64,000 nucleotides of DNA from Antedon mediterranea (taxonomy: Eukaryota; Echinodermata; Crinoidea; Comatulida; Antedonidae). The notes under the pieces are model-generated. The model was not told where the DNA came from. It was given only the letters and a program-made list of their open reading frames with translations, and did no database searches. Made by a program: the position numbers and the translations under genes. Of this stretch, positions 59,081 through 64,000 are shown one piece after another. Position 1 is the stretch's first letter; each line of letters starts with the position of its first letter. The stretch covers positions 33,309,304-33,373,303 of the forward strand of contig NC_092671.1 of assembly GCF_964355755.1 (NCBI RefSeq), read 5' to 3'.

Positions 59081-60789
59081 ACCAAAAATAGTTAGGAACG
59101 AAAATGGGCTAGGTTGACCAAACATGGTAGAAATTGGGTTATTTAAGCATGGGTCATGAAAGATGGATGTAGGTAATGTCATTTGCAGATAGCTACTGGC
59201 TGCTAGAGAGTATCACCACACACATTGTGACATCATGAATAGGAAACCATATGAAGGAAATAGATGGAGAAATATATAAAAAGAACAAGAATGTTTATAT
59301 GAATAGAGAAAATCTAGAATGATAGACATAATAGTAAAATGTTAGACAGATATCATGAGGTAACTAGTAGATGCTCTTACCGCAATAACCTTTAATTCAT
59401 TTTTCATGCAACAGAAAAACAAACTTGCCCTCAACTATGTCATAGGTACATGAGTGAATGACATGAATTCACATTCAAAAGCAAATAACAGAAAAAATAT
59501 GTAAAAATAGAATATATTTTACAAAAAAATGTTGGCAATAGTAAAAAGTTAGAAAAAGAAATAAATGAATGACCAAACCACCCTCTCACTTTAAAATTGA
59601 TTTAAATCTTTTACTAAGAATGCCTAGAAATGAAACTAGAAAAAAGATAAATATATAATAAATAAAAATTGTGATAAATAAAAAATAAAAATTAAAAAAA
59701 AAATAATTAAATAAATAAATGAGAAAATATTTTAAAGGAATATAACATATATTTTAAAAACTACTGGATATTGAACAAGTAACTGACAAAAAGTAATTCA
59801 CAAAAGTAAGATTCAAGTTTCTTGGAGAAAAAACTTAAGGTACAAACAAAACTATGATAACTATTGTAATATTCTACCTCAAAATTTGTTTACGACAAGA
59901 AAGACCTTATGGTCAACGTTGCTTACATAACTGGTACAGATGCTTATTGACCATAATGACCCTTAAACATACAGAAAACTTAATATCAATGACCAACTTT
60001 AATCAATACAATTCTTTTATAGCCCTTCCCTTGTTTTGACTTGAATAAGTCTGCAATAATTCTCTTACGTCTACAAATAAAGGATGATTTTCATAATTTT
60101 GAATCCTATGGATATAAATAAATATTTTGATTAAACAAAACAAAGTAAAGACAATGAAATTTAAATTTACTGTATTTCAATAAATACTGAAATTAATGAA
60201 ACAAAACCAAGAAAAATATTACAAAAACAATGAAATATTACTTTAATTAATATTTTAGCAAACAAAACAGTGTTTTTATTGTAATGATTGATTAAAACTG
60301 CTATATTGAGACAATCTAAAATTACATTTTATTGCAAAAAAAAAATCAGAAAAGAAACTTAAGAAAATTACATTAAAAAAAGCTGAAAAGTTTATCATTA
60401 AAATGTAGAACGCTGTGCATCAGGGCCCGAGTAAAGACAGGCGCTACATATCAAAAAAGTTATACGAGCAAAGCAAAAAGATTGTGTTATTTAATAATTT
60501 TAGTCAGCAACAGACATTTACATTTTATTTTTACACAGAAGTAGAACTGAATACAAACTAGTAAATTCACTGAAACATTTACGAGCAAATTTGATGTTAA
60601 CAGAATAACACATTTCAAGTTATTATTTGTCAGGCGATGATACTATCTTTAATCCAGTTAATAAGTCTTGAGCACCTTTCAAAAGAGTTCACCTATTTCT
60701 TTTCTCCTTGCGTTCTACATCACCACAAAAAATTCACATTAAATTTCATATACAGTACATCATGACAGTATCTATTCATAAGGGATCAT

Positions 60790-60920
60790 AACTATTCTAC
60801 TGCAGTTACTGCAGTTTCAATTCATAATAAATTTCAAATAAAATTATATGTAACAACAGTATATATGTGTTCATTAGAGATCACCGCACATTATTATACT
60901 GCAGTTACTGCAGTAAGTAT
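60790..60920. repeat. Two copies of an ACTGCAGTTACTGCAGT palindrome-rich motif
   Basis: TATTCTACTGCAGTTACTGC and TTATACTGCAGTTACTGC are about 98 bases apart with similar flanks. Related CTGCAGTAAC words follow at 61.13 and 62.43 kb and at 14.9-15.0 kb. Confidence 0.55.
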
Positions 60921-61379
60921 ATTTTTCACTTCATTGACATGTGATTATATTTTGTTTCAATGTAGAAGTTTGAGAGTCACTTTATTTTAGTAAATTTTAT
61001 GACATGACAGTATGGGATAATGGCAATATTGCAATTACTGTAATAACTATATTTTTTTTACTAAAATAATGTATGCTTATAATTTGTTTATATGTATATA
61101 TAAGTTTCAGTCAATAACAATATATAATATGCACTGCAGTAACTATTATTATACTTATAACAAATAAATATATATTTTCATATTGCACATTATAGTAAAA
61201 CAAGATTGAAAATATTATTAGTGAATATAAATGGCATTTAGTGATTGAAAATGATATTGTCATAAATGGTTTTTAAATCTATCTTTATTAATTTATTTTG
61301 CAAAATGAGCTGTCTCAAAGCAGAACTCTTTTATATATACACTTGTTCTACGTTTATTTCTTTGTCATTAATTTTAACC

Positions 61380-61830
61380 TGGTAGTAGTTGTCATCTACG
61401 GTAATCTAGCTAGCGATAATACGAGCAAATACTCCCAGACGAACCAGTAAACAAGACGCAAGATGTAGGACATGTCAAACTAAAACTCCACTAGATTAGC
61501 ATTTAACTACGAGCAATCTACAATCGAACAGGCAGGTATTGCTGCCCGATCAACCACTACTGGCCTGACCTCGAAAAAACATCATGTGCACAGGTAAAGG
61601 AAAACCTGAGGGGTCAACGACATGATGATGACCGTGTTAGCTTGATGAGCTTTTTCATTAAAGCGCATATACATTGCAACTTAATGACCCAAACTAATCT
61701 GGCAATCGCGGTGAAAATGCACCACCTGGACTGGCCTACGAATGACCCATCCTACACATTCTTACATCACATTGCTTTTCGAGACGCATGCCTCTTAATT
61801 TGAAATCGTGCGGCCGGATTAAAGAGATAC
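61380..61830. promoter_or_regulatory. AT-poorer block with four nuclear-receptor half-sites
   Basis: About 450 bases of unique DNA, clearly less AT-rich than its flanks and with frequent stops in all frames, so probably non-coding. Half-sites: TGACCT 61566-61571, GGGTCA 61611-61616, TGACCC 61685-61690 and 61743-61748. They lie too far apart for a standard direct repeat. It lies upstream of the candidate first exon of the receptor gene, so an enhancer or distal promoter is possible, but that is inference. Confidence 0.3.
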
Positions 61831-63000
61831 TAAGTTTAGAATAATGCAATTTAGCGACTAATAAAGTAATCAAGTTTTTGGGATATATCTATAATATGAT
61901 GGCGAAAAAAAAAGACATTGCAGAATTGTCGTGTAGGACATTCACTTTCGAAAGAGGAGACATATTACGCGGCGGTTATTAAAGTAAAAGATTGATGTTT
62001 AATGGATTTAACAACATAGATACCTCAATTCAGAGAGATATAGGACTACGAATTCAATCCAATTTAAAATATTAGTTACTGGTATCAACTGAAATTACTT
62101 TTTTAATACATTGGAAAAAGAATAGAAAAATAATACAAGAAAATTAAAAAACTTCTTTTAGATTCACAATACTTAAAATTTATTTTTATTCAAAGACAGT
62201 TATTAATTTAAATTTAAAACATAATTTTAATATATTTAAATAAGAGTTTTAATAAAAGAGGTTTGACTATAATTTTAAATTTAATATAATTTTAATATAT
62301 TTACATAAGAGTTTTAATAAACCTAAAATATTTTCTAATCAATTTATTTCAGAGATCATGGTTGAACTATTCTATTGCACTTAATACAATAACATATAAT
62401 AACATACATTACTGTAGTAAACATACAATAACTGCAGTAACCACAATAGTACTTTGATTATTCCACTATTTTTATAATTTTGATTAAACCTTTTTTTTTG
62501 TAAAAAAAATATCTTTTTTTTAAATGATTTTTTATACTTGGTGTCGTGATCAGATTTATTTAACAGGAACATTATATTGTACATGAGATATGAATATGAA
62601 ATAAAAATAAATTAATTAATTTTAAGATCATGATCGCTGTCCATCTAAATATATGAGGAATGACATAATTCCTCAATCATATGTGAAAGGACAACTGTTC
62701 ATGACAGTAAAAAAATAATAATAAAAAAGTATCAAGAGAAAAAAACAAGATGTTCTTCTAACATAGTGGTACATACATATAAGTTGATTCTAATAGATGG
62801 ATGATTATGACAATTAGAATAAAGAATTCTATCAATCATAAACATGACATATGGAAGGTTTTAATGACAAGATTCATAAAAGCATCATAATTTTAAAATA
62901 ATTTTTATATTGAAATGTTTCTACATACTCTATATTAAAAATACTATTCCTTTCCGATGTGTGTATGGTTATAGTAAAATGGTGCCATGGTGCAGATTCA
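61830..63000. other. AT-rich non-coding DNA
   Basis: No gene. It contains a direct repeat AATTTTAATATATTTA.ATAAG with GAGTTTTAATAAA at 62222-62260 and 62288-62322. Confidence 0.5.
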
Positions 63001-63037
63001 GTTGTTTGAAAGGGTTAGGTAAAGACCTGTGGTGCAT

Positions 63038-63330
63038 TCAATCGCTCAGGCTTGGTTGGACAACGCATATGGGTGGAAGACGGAAGAGGTGGGTAGACTT
63101 CACACTGCCATTGGTTAGTCTTTCGAAAAGAGATGATTCATTGGTTGGACATTTTGGAGCTTTGATACCATCATGCAGTACTCTTGGTTTAGGAAGATTT
63201 TGGAGCATCCATCTTCTGACATTATGCTTTCCAGAGTCTGTTTCCATTTTGGAATTGTTGTTGTGCCTATATGTTCTTGTACAATTTTTATCTACTTTAA
63301 TATAATTAGATTCCTTAAAGTATATTCTTG
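63038..63330 (-). CDS. Open frame with coding character, weak exon candidate
   Basis: On the minus strand METDSGKHNVRRWMLQNLPK followed by PRVLHDGIKAPKCPTNESSL runs to SLSD and a TGA at 63038. The frame remains open upstream of that Met to about 63330 (ESNYIKVDKNCTRTYRHNNN). Composition is balanced and less A+T-rich than the surroundings. The opposite strand is also open for 131 codons (62910-63305), so the coding strand is not settled. It could be an exon of a gene extending beyond the window, or an old transposon fragment. No domain is recognised. Confidence 0.25.
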
Positions 63331-63379
63331 GAAAAACTAAAAATAATGTAAGAGGATGTAATATAAATTGTGTTTACTT

Positions 63380-64000
63380 CCTTTCTACGATGGTATCATG
63401 TAAATAGCTAACTTCATAATGGTATCATGTAAATAGCTAACTTTATAATAATAGTATAGGTATATGCAGAAATACTGCAAAAAAAAAACATTCATTCATT
63501 CTATTTGAAAAGTAACGATAAACTCAGATGTTACCACTGTTTTAGAGTGATGTTGAAAACCTTTCTATTACTTTTCAAGTTATGTATTCCACTCAAAAGA
63601 GAAAGCACCTGATTTGGTTTATCCAGGTAACTTTAGGCACAAAACAAACTACATATTTATCACATTGGAAATCAACAAACTCTGAACAATATTAATTTAA
63701 AATGCTAAAATCAGGAACCTTAAAACAATATAGATATGGAACTAAAATATTTTGGATTAGTAATGGAAAAAATTCAAATGTGTAAAATTAATAATATTCG
63801 TTTTTATATAGCGATTATTACACAAGTGCTTCACATACTACACCAGTCATTTTTTTTTTATCAAACACAAAACATACGCCCATAATGCAGCTAGTAATCA
63901 GTTGTGTCTTGCTAACCGGTACCCATTTATACCTAGGTGGAGAGAGGCAAACGTGAGTAGAGTATCTTGCCTTATCAAACGTTCCCAATTGATGAAACAT
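63380..64000. other. Non-coding end of window
   Basis: A tandem duplication ATGGTATCATGTAAATAGCTAACTT-type lies at 63390-63450. From about 63885, GTAATCAGTTGTGTCTTGC and CCGGTACCCATTTATACC, with TCTTGCCTTATCAAACG, resemble a widespread marine-animal repeat with a SINE-like core; this assignment is uncertain. Confidence 0.4.

Larger units (their letters stand above)
57840..61370. other. AT-rich non-coding DNA with MITEs and microsatellites
   Basis: Holds the ATCTCTTTA repeat, two MITEs at 58.6 and 58.9 kb, and ACTGCAGTTACTGCAGT words at about 60800 and 60898. No exon supported. Confidence 0.55.

Overview
The window looks like a piece of an AT-rich animal genome, about two thirds A+T by eye. 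Introns are very long, there are no operons or long ORFs, and small DNA transposons (MITEs) are dense, along with tRNA-derived SINEs and 5'-truncated LINE ends. The recurring repeat families and the class of nuclear receptor suggest a marine invertebrate, perhaps a deuterostome such as an echinoderm or hemichordate. The species cannot be fixed from the sequence. No rRNA gene, functional tRNA gene, CRISPR array or bacterial feature was seen.

The one firmly recognisable gene is a nuclear receptor on the minus strand. The two zinc fingers of its DNA-binding domain (DBD) sit on two exons, 37799-37887 and 8589-8730, about 29 kb apart. Both have good splice sites and the phases are compatible. The split after CEGCK and the 142-base second-finger exon ending at GMSKE match, from memory, the RAR/ROR-type NR1 layout. 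A phase-compatible first exon with 5' leader and start codon is proposed at 57422-57650. A probable ligand-binding-domain (LBD) exon, helices 8-10/11, lies at 7744-8027. On this reading the gene runs from about 57.6 kb down to 7.7 kb. No exon for LBD helices 1-7 was found and no AF-2 helix is visible, so the receptor is either unusual or incompletely recognised.

Other likely exons are a minus-strand terminal exon at 22528-22780, inside the large receptor intron, and two plus-strand internal exons at 45217-45363 and 54513-54598 whose phases match each other. Their products are not recognised. Two more open stretches (37323-37607 and about 63038-63330, minus) are weak candidates.

The rest is intron or intergenic DNA filled with repeats. 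These include a pogo-like element (2.7-3.5 kb), a 'TATAAGTCGCAC' family (25.4 and 41 kb), a 'TTAAAGATGTATTGTCCC' family (7.1 and 26 kb), a 'GGGCCTGTTTCTGC' family (17.7-19.3 and 53.6-54.2 kb, the first holding a foldback element), a hAT-like 1.67 kb element (45.5-47.2 kb) and a very common 'TTAATAGGGGT' family. One copy of the last has expanded into a 16-bp tandem array at 47.6-48.0 kb. A few AT-poorer, repeat-free blocks (13.8-14.0, 15.65-15.85, 22.2-22.45, 61.38-61.83 kb) may be conserved non-coding or promoter DNA; the last holds four nuclear-receptor half-sites.
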